NCBI GenBank assembly: GCA_039583875.1 | Contig: CM077164.1 | Coordinates: forward strand, 63,509,043-63,573,042 | Length of the DNA stretch: 64,000 nt | Origin: Platanthera guangdongensis | Lineage: Eukaryota; Streptophyta; Magnoliopsida; Asparagales; Orchidaceae | Direction of reading: 5' to 3' | Notes under the pieces: model-generated | What the model was told of the DNA's origin: nothing | Databases searched by the model: none | What the model saw: the letters and a program-made list of their open reading frames with translations, nothing else | Made by a program: the position numbers and the translations under genes | Shown here: positions 11,769 to 23,400 of the stretch, piece after piece | Layout of the letters: each line of letters opens with the position of its first letter | How positions within the stretch are numbered: position 1 is the first letter of the stretch

Positions 11769-13784
11769 TATATTATTCTATAAAGGAAAAATATTCTTTG
11801 GTGCAACATTTTTAATACCCACTTTACCCCTCATCTTTTAATTTATTGACTACCGTTTCTCATATTCATTTAAAAAAATCAAAATTAATTACCCATATAC
11901 GTAATTTACTAAATCCCGTCCAAATAATTAATCTCCCGCCGACTTCCTTCAGCCAAGTCTTCCTGATTCTGCTGTTCCGCACAGCTTCCCAGCCTTCACA
12001 CTTCAATGAATTCAGGGCCTGCGCGACCCCGCATTCACGCTCCACTCAATCAGCGAAAGGAAGCTCGTCGTCAAGGGCATCTCCATGACTCCATTTGATC
12101 CTTCATCACGCATCGCTGCCACCTCTTGGACTCCGACATTGCATTTCTCGCTTTTTCTCAGGGAAAGAAACTCGGCGATTCCTTGATACCATCGCTCTCA
12201 AATCGCAAGCCCAGACGCCGACCTTCCCAGTAGGTTTCGAAAGTGGAAAATGTCATCGTTCGCCTGGGGAGAGCTCTTTATTGTTCGTCTTGGGAGATGG
12301 CAATCAGGTCTGTCCATGGTTTTTTTCTTTCTTCGGCTCTATCAATCTTTCATTTCTTCCCGTTTTATTTTTTTTTCTTATTTTCGTTTTCTCAAACCTA
12401 GCCTTCACACATTTCCTCTCCCACTCAATCTCCTCATTTAGGTTTTTTTTTAGGATTCACACTCTTCCTCTCCTACTAAAGCATAAATTTTTTTTGCTAA
12501 ACCCCAAATTATACATTTTTGTTGAGTAATGAGAATCCACACATATAAATAGAAGATGATTATATTTTCAAATAACCGTGAAGATTGAAAAAAAAACATA
12601 GGTGATTTCAGAGAGTTCTCTCAGTGGAAAGCAAAAATAGAACTGGAATTTGAGCTCCAGTCACCATTGAGTGAACTGGATGATTTGATGAAGGCCTCAA
12701 AAGCAGTGAGTTCTCTCTCAATGGAAGGCATTTCATCGCAAGGGAGGAGTTCATTAATGAAATTACAGATGTGGGTGTTGAGATGCATTGGTTACCTATT
12801 CTCCGCCTGGCCATCGACGACATGGTAAGTTCTTAAATCATCGATGTTACTATGTTTTATTATCATCTTCAAGTTTAAATTTCATCAATTATATTAATTC
12901 AAGTTCTCTGCAGTAGGCTAAATTTATCTGCAGCTACATGCCAATTTATTTGACAGCTATGCTCTGTTTGGGAGAGCAAGGCTGTGTGAAACTGTGATAG
13001 AACAGGAGATAATTGAAGCAATTCTAGATTGTTTGTTTATACACTCAATGGGGTTCATCTGAATTTCATCTGGTTTGCTATATGGTTCTCCGATCCAGGC
13101 TTCTTTAAGTTTTAATTTTTTTCTGCTATGGACTTTTCAGACTTACGAAATTGATGGAAATATGCCTCACAAAAAATAATATAAAACAACATAAAAAATC
13201 CTCCAATAGAAAATAAAATAAAATAAAATAAAAACTGTAAATTGGTTCTAAATCTCTAATTCTATCTGTAACCCGCCGAAGGCCGCCGAAGGCCGCCGAA
13301 GGCCGCCGAAGGCCGCCGAAGGCCGCCGAAGGCCGCCGAAGGCCGCCGAAGGCCGCCGAAGGCCGCCGCCCGCCGCCGAAGGCCGCCGAAGGCCGCCGAA
13401 GGCCGCCGCCCGCGCCGAAGGCCGCCGCCCGCGCCGAAGGCCGCCGCCCCTGCCAAACGTCGTCGTCCACGATGAAGGGCGCCGCCCACGACGAACGATG
13501 TTGCCCACGTCGAAGGCCACCACCCACGCCGAACGTCGCCGCCCCAACCAAATGTCGCCTCCCCCGCCGGATGTCGCCGCCGCCGCCCCCGCCGAATGCC
13601 GCCGCCCACGACCAATATCGTCATCCACAAACAATGCCGCCACCAACGAAAATGTCTTCGCTCCCAACCAATATTGTGGTCCACGACCAATCTCGCCTTG
13701 GATAGGCACGAGGACCGCAACGTTGCGATCAGGGTACTGTCGCGGTTGGCCATAAGGGAGGAGCCCCGTGTCTGTCACTCGCAA
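11769..13784. mobile_element. Unclassified 2-kb insert inside the 5' LTR of B
   Basis: The block is bounded by the two LTR halves, with CTATAT on both sides as a possible target duplication. It has no terminal inverted repeats, no TG...CA ends and no poly(A). It contains exon-like stretches without a recognised product: a frame at 12095-12300 followed by GT, and 12605-12822 followed by GTAAGTT. A GC-rich repeat region follows (13268-13640). It could be a gene-carrying transposon or a filler insertion; I cannot assign a class. Confidence 0.55.
13268..13440. repeat. GC-rich 10-bp minisatellite (GCCGCCGAAG)n
   Basis: About ten perfect units of GCCGCCGAAG run from about 13270, then degenerate variants mixed with GCCGCCCGC continue to about 13440. 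Looser related repeats (CCGAATGCCGCC and similar) reach about 13640. Several long minus-strand frames rich in Gly/Arg/Ala result from this composition and are not treated as genes. Confidence 0.85.
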
Positions 13785-14616
13785 TCCTATATGTATCTTT
13801 CATTTGAGGTTTCTTGGGATGATAAAGAAAAGGAACATAATGGGTTTTCCTCTTCTCCTCTCCCCTTTTCCTTCTCCCTTTCTTCCCTTTCCCTCATCTA
13901 TCTTGGAACCCCCGACTCCATAAAATTTGATATGAACTGCCGATATTTTTGCCGCCCAAAGTATTCTTTCCACCGACCTATGATGTTCGCTACGCTCACG
14001 TATCAGGCACATTTTGTCCATGCAGCCCATGACCGACGCTATCTCCCTCGGATTGACGCCTTGTGCTCGTCCACATCTCCCTTTGATTGTGCTCGGCTAC
14101 TTCCGCACCAGTCCGACTACTTTCGTGTCCATTCAGCGGCCACTTCCTGTGACCGATCGGCCGATTCCTGCGACCGACTAATCGGCCAATTTTTGTGATG
14201 CTACAGCGCATGTTCGACCTCTCCCGCACATTCCGACTCCCGTTGACCAGGCCCTCCCAGTAACATCGTTAGTTCCAGGTAGCTTGTGTTCGATCTTGTA
14301 CGCCTGACAGCGCCTCCAATGCTCGTTCGGTCGTGCAGCGCCCTTCCTCTCGCGTGCATCCCCCGGCTCTACTCTATGGCGCGCTCCGACACACCAGCGC
14401 CTCAGCCTATGGATCCGGCCATCTCCTGCCGTCGTAACGCTCATGAGGCGGTCATTGCCTCGCTCCAATCCCTAATGTAGTGAATGGATGCTAAGTTTGA
14501 TGCCCTCCTGCCCGACAGATTGAGTGCTTCATCGTCCTCCTACGCGGAGTCACCAACGCATCTTGAAGCACACTCAAACCCTCCTCGAGACCCTACCCCA
14601 CCGTAGGCGGGCTTTC

Positions 14617-15770
14617 CACCACCACTTCGTTTGTCCGACGTCCCTTCTTTCAACAACACTAACCCCGTAGAATGGATTGCCCGTGAGGAACATTTTTTTA
14701 ACATTCATTTGACTCCGGAGTCACAAAAGGTTATTACGACTCTCATCGGCATGGAGGGATCAGCCCTTCATTGGGTCGTTGACTATAATAACCCCATCCT
14801 CCACTAAGATGTTCGTTATTCAGGGACAACAGTTGAAATTTGCGTGGTGTCCGCCAATCAGGCTTCCTTGACACTACATTGATGAGTTCATTGCCTTGGC
14901 GTTGCAAGTTTCAGGCTTAGCGTCAGATCACAACTTGGGCTTTTTCATGCAGGGGCTCCTCCCTCACATCTGATCCCACCTTCGCACCCACGACTCCAAG
15001 ACGATTAATGATGTTATGGACCTAGACTGCTTGGTGGAAGTGAATTTCAAGGTCATCTTCATCAATATCGACCATCCAGTGGGGAGTTCTACGCCCTCAT
15101 CGCTTGCCTACGCTCGCCCCACCCTTTCGTCCACCACCCAAATGCATATTGTGGCTCGAACCAACTCATGGACACCCTGGCCAACGAACGGACCCTGGAT
15201 GACCAACCACGAGTATCACAATCTTCGCACAAGGGGCCTCCATTTTCATTGTAAGTAACCCTACTCCCCGACTCATGACTGTCCAAAGAAATAGCTCTGC
15301 ATCACCATTGGCGAGGACCTGGAAATCACCCTTGGGGATTTTGAAGCCCTAGAGGGTCACCTGCTGCCATGAGCTCCTTGCACATATGCATCGTCTCAAA
15401 CTTGTGTTCTGCAATGGGTGGTAGTCATGGTACCTCTGGCCCCTCACTATGACACTCCCTTGTTCCCTGGCTAGCACTCCATGACTGATGATTTATAGTG
15501 GGGCCAACCTAAATTTCATCTCCCCATGCCTGGCGATACAGCTCGATATTCGCTCGTCTCCTTCTTCTCCTCTTGTTGTTTGCTTGGGCAGTAACCGTTG
15601 CACTACCACTGGGGGCCTCTGTATGGACCTGCACATGACTGTTGGCCCATGCCCTCTCGCTGCTAATTTCTACTCTTTTGAGTTCGGTGGTCTTGACGTC
15701 ATACTCGACATCGCATGGTTTCGTACACTCGGAGATGTGCATATCAACTGAGCCCGCATGACGATGCGCT
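14617..15770 (+). pseudogene. Gypsy gag and retropepsin remnant of element B
   Basis: Translated in pieces, 14625-14800 reads as a gypsy gag core (LSDVPSFNNTNPVEWI, then EEHFFNIHLTPESQKV and IGMEGSALHWVVD). The segment 14880-15030 continues gag (IDEFIALALQVSGL, LGFFMQGLLPHI). At 15488-15751 there is a protease relic: the active-site region reads MIYSGANLNFISP, where family members have DSGA, and it ends in GGLDVILDIAWFRTLGDV, close to the family's DVILG..WL.TLG block. Stops and frameshifts are frequent. After about 15780 only a short pol tail remains before the LTR. Confidence 0.75.
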
Positions 15771-15992
15771 TTTCTCAAGCGGGAGTTTTTTTCCTCTTAG
15801 CAGGGGAGTTGCCCTTTTCCCATCTGTTGTTGACCCATCTTCCTCAGCAGCATGCGTTGGTAGATTCTGCCACATATTTGTGGCGTGATGTCGAGCCGAC
15901 CCACCCGGCCGCACCTCCACCATCCCAACTACAGTGCGTCTCGGCAGTTGCTTCTTCCTTGAGGACAAGACAAATTTTTGAGAGGGAGACAT

Positions 15993-16378
15993 TGTTACGA
16001 AGACGGAAAAGGGCAAGAGGCGAGGACATGACGCATAAGTCAACGTCGGGGCCAAGGCGGCATAGACATAGATCCTAACTCGACAACGGACGTTCGTTAG
16101 TAGGGCGCACGGGTGTAGTGCAGTCACCATCCTTATCTTTTATTATGGCATGTGTATTTCGGGACATAGGTTATTAATCGTGTGTCCTTGCATACATTAG
16201 AATGAGACATTATATAAGCCTATATCTATCTTTCATTTGAGGTATCTTGGGGTGATAATTTAAAAGGAATCCGGGGTTTTCCTCTCCTCCTCTCCGCTTT
16301 CCCTTCTCCTCTTCTCTCATTTTCCCCTTTTCTCTATCTTCTCCTCCTCTGTATCTTGAAAGCCCTGGCTACGTAAGA
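15993..16378 (+). repeat. 3' LTR of element B (386 bp)
   Basis: It starts TGTTACGAAGACGG after GAGAGGGAGACAT and ends CTACGTAAGA before the TSD AAATT. A TATA box (TTATATAAGCC, about 16209) marks the promoter. The equivalent place in the 5' LTR is where the 2-kb insert sits. Confidence 0.85.
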
Positions 16379-16383
16379 AAATT

Positions 16384-16731
16384 CTTTAGTAAGCTAAAAA
16401 TTAAATATTTAAATTCCTAATAAACTTTGTTTTAAATATATGAACTACTCATCTTGTGCAACATTTTCTACCTAACACAAAGGTTCTGGTGTAAACTCTG
16501 CACCCCTAATGCGACTCTACTGGAGGAAGAAAGGACTTCATTAAATGAAGAACTATAACAAATGTTCAACTTTTGTTGGAAAATAAGTACAGATATTGGC
16601 AAGCTAAAAATAGAAGGATTTGAGGAATAAGTAAAAAAAATCAGCTTTATAGATATTGAATTTCCTGAATTCGGGATAAAATAAAATTTAGGATCTGCTA
16701 CAGAGATGAAACAAGGATGCGAGATACATAC
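16384..16731. other. No exon recognised; probable intron 5 of the MYND gene
   Basis: AT-rich sequence immediately downstream (on the minus strand) of the donor site after exon 5. I found no next exon here. Confidence 0.45.
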
Positions 16732-17431
16732 CCAGTGAAGTAACAACACAGCTGGTGAATTAAATGGCAGTCCTCTCCACTTGTAATAATCCTCCCAACT
16801 TCCCAGACAAGTTGATATGGGGCTTCTTGGTTCTGCAAGATTCAGATATGGATGTAACTAATCATGAGTATGCTTGTTAGATTGGAAAATAATGACAAGG
16901 AACATTAATCCTACCACTGCAAGGGCATAAAGAAGTTGGAAGGCTCCATCCATCAATAAGACTGTCAACAAAAACATTAATTTAAGAATGGAGTATAATA
17001 CTTTTAAACAAGCACATGCAACTCTATGCAACCTCTAAACAAAAAGATAAATTTTGTTTTGTATTTAGAAATTAGTTGATGTTTTTTCTTAATTGATATT
17101 GGAGATTCCAGGGAAAAACACAATTACAAGTCAGTATACTCATAGTTATTTTACTGGTCACGAATAACTGGTCAATGGTGGGAAAAAGAGATGATAGATA
17201 AGATTTCCAAATGATATCACTGATTGACAGATAATAATACCGTTTTTCTAACATAAAACAAGAGAGAAAATTCATATTGTCCTGCTCAAGAGGAAATGAT
17301 AGAATAAACCTTGAATTCCTATCCAAAGAATCTTCCATAGACCGACAACTGCATTCAAATTTCCACAATGGCTTACGGTGGAGACCACTCGAGGTAAAAA
17401 AGGAGCATCTTGTCAATTGCTCTCCACATCC
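16732..17431 (-). CDS. MYND gene exons 3-5
   Basis: Exon 3 is 17431-17310: acceptor TTTATCAG, starting GCGEQLTRCSFF and ending in a split codon before donor GTTTAT. Exon 4 is 16961-16915: acceptor TTGACAG, encoding LIDGWSLPTSLCPCS, donor GTAGGA. Exon 5 is 16832-16732: acceptor CTTGCAG, encoding EPRSPISTCLGSWEDYY to LLLHW, donor GTATGT. For exon 3 the nearer AG (GCTTTCAG, 11 bases upstream) would break the frame, which decides the choice of acceptor. These exons sit just beyond the 3' LTR of element B. Confidence 0.8.
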
Positions 17432-20400
17432 CTGATAAACCACTGAAAGCATGCAATCAGAATTAATTTTAACACCTCAATAACAGTTTAAATCAGTGAA
17501 AATATACAGGATACAATGAGGAAAAGAAACAACAAAACAAAACAACACTCAAGCCTTTATCCCGCCATAGTATGGAATGAGGAAATGAAAATTTGCAAAA
17601 AAATAAATTAAGCGAACAAAGAGGTTTTGTGTCCATTCCATGCAACGAAGTTCAAAAACTAATCCATATTGAATAAATATATAAATATACATTAAAGTTC
17701 CCTTACAAATACCCTATCATAACTAAGAGACGCAAGAAAGCTTTAATACATGAACAAGAGATTGAGAAATAAGTGTTTCTATTTATTTTTCAAAATGTTG
17801 TGCTTATTATAACTTATTAGTTAAGTGAAGCTTCTGAATAGAATAATACAGATTATAATTCAAAATAAACAGATAATTTATTTTTATTATAAGACGTGTC
17901 CATAAAACATCAAAATTATATATGAATTTTTAGATGAATTGCGTTGGTTCTTCATGTTGTACCGTCAGTTATATAAGATTAATTTAACCCAACTGATATC
18001 CTTGGGTATGGGGCTATGGGCTTATAGGCGTGCTTCAGTAGAACCTATTTATGTGAATCACAATCCTCTAGTTCACTCTTTATGCATGTTTTATTTGATT
18101 TCCTCTAGTTCACTCTAGTCCAGCTCGTGAGGCTAAGATTTGCTTCGAATCTTGGGGTTTTGTTATATTTAATGTGGGGAGATTATAATATACTCTTTGA
18201 TACTACATTTTGCTTAACTCCATTTATTTTATTGACTATGTTCTCCAGAATTTTTTTATTTCTTGGTCAAACCTCTATTTTTATGTCTCTTTGTTTTTTT
18301 AAAGATTAGTTGTAGACCCTTCTTTTCCTTTGCCAATCCCAACCTCGGCTGAGAAATGACAATGATTGTGTTAAGTAGACGGCCAACATAAAAATTTAAT
18401 CACTCATATGAATATGAATTGTTTGTTGAGTGAGGTGTAAACCCTTCCGTCACCTAAGGGTCATCTGAGCAGGTGGTTTTATTTTAATATTTTTCCTTGT
18501 TCGGCCTAATCAATATAACAAGAATAGACACAAAATCTAAACGTATGATCATAAATGATTATTGGTGAAGGAAAAGATGGATAAAGAACACCGATGTGCG
18601 AGAAATATGAACCAGCAAAGTAAGTTTCAAGAATTTCAAGCGATGGATGGAGAAAACAGCATTTGTGCACATGACATGAAAATCTGAACCAGTACAATAA
18701 ATTTAAATAATTTCAAGATAAGATGAAAAAGCATTACATTCTTGGCCCTTCCCTCTCTTCTGCACACTCAGCTATCCAGACAAATGGAGACAAGTGCAAG
18801 ATCATTATATGAACTATAAAATCTATGGATCATCCTGCCTCCTGTTATCATAATGCCGATACTCAGCAACACTTTATTGATCAGCTGTTATTGTCTCGAG
18901 AAGATTATAGCACTTTCATTTTTGACTGTTCTCTGAGGTTATTATCTAGATATTACTTGGTTGAGGAGCCATGCATCTGTTACAGGTGAACTGTAACGCA
19001 TCAGTAGTTCGCTTATATTCTACGACCCAGGGGGATCTTTAAATAAGGACCACACAACGACACTCCACATACTTGGAGAAAATGCCTAGACATAAAATAA
19101 AATTCATGACATGTCTATGACACATACGTGGCAGTTTACAACTTACAAAATAGCGGATATTGTGGGCCATAACATCCCACCCACCTTTCAATTTGAGTAT
19201 ATCATCAATCTTAAAAGAGGGCTCAATCTGTAGAATGCTCTGGTTCTTTTACTTCTAGCCAAAAGAGCGTCTTATAATGAGTCCCTCCGGTAGCGACATC
19301 GTTCCTCGGCGAGTCTCACTCATGTGTACTAATGAAATGAAGGAGGATCATACAAAGAAAAGTTTGACATTTGTGCATTGACGGCACTTGTGGTTGGTGT
19401 TGGTGGATTAGGCAGCATGGTGATTGATGTCAACGCAGAGGGAGCCACGGCATACATACATCAGGAGTACACTGCGAGGCCTTCTGGTCGGCAAAAATCG
19501 GGCATTTTCGTGGAAACATTAGTTGACGAGGGGCAGCTGATGGTGATGGATGGGAAGTGACTGTTGAGTCAAAGCCGGTGAAATATATGGCTGGAGAAGA
19601 ACTATCAAGATGGAGGCAACATAGACTGATGGCGGTGCAGTGACAGTTGGTGTATCTTGCATCTGGTGAGGTCATGGTCGGTCGGGTACTTCGTTGTATA
19701 ATTATAAGACTATGGAGTTTGGTGGGGTCATGGCATAAAATATCTGTGATGCCTTGTGACCGACCTCCAAGTTCGTTGTAGCTTGCCCCCATTTTTTCAT
19801 GGCCTCCGAAAACCTTGCATGACACCATTATGACGGATTCCTTACAACACCAATGTTGTGGATCCCTTGTCTCCCAGGGAGACGAACTCATCCTCCGATG
19901 GACTGTTGTTGCTCTCTCAACTAACTAGCAGTCTTTGCGTGGGCTATGCCCGTGCTCGACTGCACTCTATTGTGAATGGGCTTCGCCCATCCATGTGATG
20001 TGTGGTTCAGCCCTTCCACTTTGCGCTCTAAAAATCAAAATACAGATCACTGGAAGCAGGAAAAAAATCTAATGTGCGGTTCATAATAAAGACCTCAAAA
20101 CCAAAGACAGATCACTGGAAGCAGGAAAAAAAAAACTTACTCAAAATCAAAATACAGCATTCTTAAATTGAAACTTCGTTGAACTTCAACTAAATTTTTC
20201 ATTCCAAGGTTCAATTTGATTTTGAGTGGAGATAAGAAAGTTTCGAAACAAAACCTATAGATCGTGCTCATGCTTAACGACAAAACCTCATCGGGCTAGC
20301 AATGTTGTAGAAACCAGAGGCTTTCTTGAAACAAAAATAAAACAACAGGCATATCTAAGGCAGATATGAACAACATGCTATAGATGAATAAGAACATCAC

Positions 20401-23400
20401 AATTTTCCCAATGATAAAAAGAAAAAAACTAAGGATCTTTGCATAGCACATCTTCTACTCACTTCCTTCCATTGGATATAACCTCCAACAATAACAACAC
20501 TCAAGCCTTTATCTCACTATAGTGGGGTCGACAGCATGGATCCTTTGTCACTATTATGCACTATCTTTAGTCATAATCTCACTAATGCCTAAGTTCATGT
20601 CTTTCCTTATAGTTTCATTCCAAATCTTTATTGGTCTACCCCTCCCTGGTTTAACACACCTAGTGACTAAACTCTCGCAACGGCTAACGGGTGCCTCTAA
20701 TGGTCTCCTTTGTACGTGTCCAAACCATCTTAGTCGAGCTTCTCACATCTTCTCCGCATTTGGTGTCATTTATGTCTTATCCCTGATTCATTCATTCATA
20801 ATTTTATCCAGTCTTGTGTGTCCACACATCCAACCTAACATTCTCATCTTCGCAACTCTTGTTTTTGCTCATGTACACAATTCACCAAGTTTTTAAAAAT
20901 CAGACCGGACCGGACGGTTCAACCGGTCAGACCGCGGACCGGACCACCGGTCGGTCCGGTAAAGGTTAGAGGCCCGATAGCACAGCTGACCGCCCAAGAA
21001 CCGGAAAATTGGGCGGGCGGACCGGTGAGCCAAGAACCAGGCCCGAGTTTACCGAACCGGGCGGGCCAAGGAGCCCGCAATTAAATATCCAAAATGTGAG
21101 GTTGTTGGGATTCGAACTCGCACCTTTTCAAGATTAGCCAAAGAAATAGACAACCGTGTCATTTGGTTTTCGTTGTCTATGTTTATAATTTATTTTATAC
21201 AAGGTACTTTACGATCAAATAAGATCCTTGACGCGCCTCTCCACTCCAACCAACCTGCTTGGATTTTATGTATCACATCTTTATCAACACATCCATCTTT
21301 TTGAACTATCGATCCAAGATATTTATCGCACTCACTACGGGAAATATCTTGATCATCAACTTAATAACAAAGTCATTAGTCCTTCTTGCACTGATAAATT
21401 TAAGCTCCATATACTCCGTCTTTGCCCTGCTGAACCTAAAACCCTTCATTTTTGAAGTGTCTTACATGGATTCAAGTTTTGTGTTTATGCCCTCGCGCGT
21501 CTCATCAACCAAAACAATATCATCTAAAAATAATAAACACCAAGGTATTGCTTGTTGGATATGTTTGGTGAGCTCATCTAAAATAAAGGAAAAAAGATAA
21601 AGGCTTGAAGCTGAACCTCAATGTAAGTCAACGATGATCTGAAATTCCTGTGTTAATCCTACAGATGTCATCGCCCTTGTCACTGAATTTGTACACATAT
21701 CTTTAATTATGTAAATGTATGATACATTTACACCTTTCTTTCTAAGACTCTTCATAAGATCTCTCTTGGAACTCTATCATAATTCTTCTCGAGATCGATA
21801 AACAATATATGCAAATCTTGTTTTCTTTCTTGATAGTTGTCAATGAGTCTCCTCAAGAGATGTATAGCTTCCATAATCGACCGCCCTGACATGAATCCAA
21901 ATTAATTCTCTGAGTTGCTAATCTCTCGTCTCACTCTTATTTCTATTATTCATTCTCATAGTTTCATAGTATGACTCATTAATTTAATTTCTCGGTAATT
22001 AACACAAATTCATAATCTCATTTGTTCTTATACAAAGATATCAAGATATTTTCTCTCTATTGGTTCAGCATCCTTTTGACTTCAATATCATATTGAAGAA
22101 ACATGTAAGCCACAAAATTTATTTTTTACCTAGACATTTTTATACTTTGATGGGTATGTCGTCTGACCCAACCGTCTTTTCAATTTCACTTTCTTTAGAG
22201 CATCATTTAGCTCCGATATTTGAATTTTACAATAAAATATTATATTCATATACTTCTCTGATTTACTTAACTCTTTCAAGTTTAGTTTATTATCTTTAGT
22301 TTTATTATAAAATTGATAAAAGTATCTTTTTTATCTTTAATAGTCACATCATTCGTCAAAACTGTATTTGTTTCATCATTTAAGCATTTAACTTGGCTAA
22401 AATCTCTTGTTTTTCTTTCTCTAGCTCGAGCAATTTTATATTTGTCACACTCTTCATCTTTTACTAATAGTCGCTTATAAATTTTTTTGTAAGCTTGACT
22501 TTTTGTTTTACTTAATGCACGTTCAGCTTCTTTCTTGATCATTTTATACCTTATCAAGTTTTTATCATTTTTACTAGCGTAGAGTGTTTTATAGTTGACC
22601 CTCTTTGCCAGGAATCTCCAATAAAAAAATTTCATTGATAACAGGAATCAGCACGGACGAACCTAGCAAGAAAGAAATGAAGATTAGGGATCACTCAGGA
22701 GTCGGGAAATCATATGATGGAGGAAGCCCTAAAGAGGGGGTAACTTTGTTGGTGTGAATCCCCAGGCGAGCTGCGGTTGGGGAAAACGGAGATGAGGCAG
22801 TAGGCAAAGGAGGCGGAAGGCATACTGAAACCCAGGAATCTTACGATTGAGCCTTTGGAGGAGAAGAAGAACAAGGTAAAGAGAGTAATGTGAAGCATCT
22901 GGGTCATGAAAGAGTGTAGAGATCAAGGAAGAAATCTTTGATTTGATGGTTTTAAACTAATTAGGTTTTAAATTGACAGGTGATATTAGGCATATTTAAA
23001 TGGTATCTTATTTTGAAGGAGAACTAAAGTGTAATGTGTATAACCCCATATTCGTTGAGTCAGACCAGGAGGCACCAACGGTCACGATTAGGCTAGCCAG
23101 AGGAGTTCCCGCCCTAAAGAAGTTCTCGCCCATAAGAGGGGCGGGAACGTTTGCGCTTGCGTCAGGCTCCTGTCTTGAAGGAGCTCTCGTCTGTAAGCAG
23201 GCGAGACCGCTTGCGCCGGGTTCTGGACAGAAGGCTCTCGGCTCAGAGTTCTCGCCGAGTGGGGCCCAGTTCCCTAGGTAAAATGACCTAATTACCCTCA
23301 GGATAAACAGCGGGATTTGGCTATTGGCAGACCAACTAAGCGTATTTCAGTAATCTCAGGTCAGCAAAGACTATAAATAGACCCATAAGGGCTCCTTAGA

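Larger units (their letters stand above)
11539..13925 (+). repeat. 5' LTR of B, split into 11539-11768 and 13785-13925
   Basis: The two halves together match the 386-bp LTR at 15993-16378. The left half ends in GAGGCGCTATAT and the right half resumes with CTATATGTATCTTTC. The end at 13925 (CTCCATAAAA) aligns with CTACGTAAGA of the 3' copy. A decayed primer-site-like TTTGATATGAACTGCC follows at 13926. Confidence 0.8.
11539..16378 (+). mobile_element. Ty3/gypsy relic B, lacking RT and integrase, 5' LTR split by an insertion
   Basis: Two LTR copies start TGTTACGAAGA(T/C)GGAAAAGGG, one at 11539 and one at 15993. They are flanked by a perfect 5-bp TSD, AAATT (11534-11538 and 16379-16383). The 5' LTR is interrupted between about 11768 and 13785 by an unrelated 2-kb block and resumes at TATATGTATCTTTCATTTGAGG, which matches 16218 onward in the 3' LTR. 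The interior (13926-15992) holds gypsy gag and protease remnants and then jumps to the pol tail (LEDK-type) just before the 3' LTR. RT, RNase H and integrase are therefore deleted. Confidence 0.85.
17432..20485. other. Start of MYND intron 2 (right edge of exon 3 to the LINE); few features
   Basis: AT-rich intronic sequence. At 17525-17571 there is a short copy of an RTE LINE 3' end (AACAACACTCAAGCCTTTATC), and at 19029-19185 one copy of a dispersed repeat also found at 37012-37430. At 20041 and 20103 a stretch beginning ACAGATCACTGGAAGCAGG occurs twice. No other gene is supported. Confidence 0.55.

Noticed and set aside
13126..13784. Long Gly/Arg/Ala-rich minus-strand proteins
   Set aside because: Several overlapping frames are open over a GC-rich 10-bp minisatellite with no stops possible; composition explains them.
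14617..15770. Functional gag-protease gene
   Set aside because: Gypsy gag and protease motifs are clear, but stops and shifts occur every few dozen codons and the protease active site has lost its Asp (YSGA).
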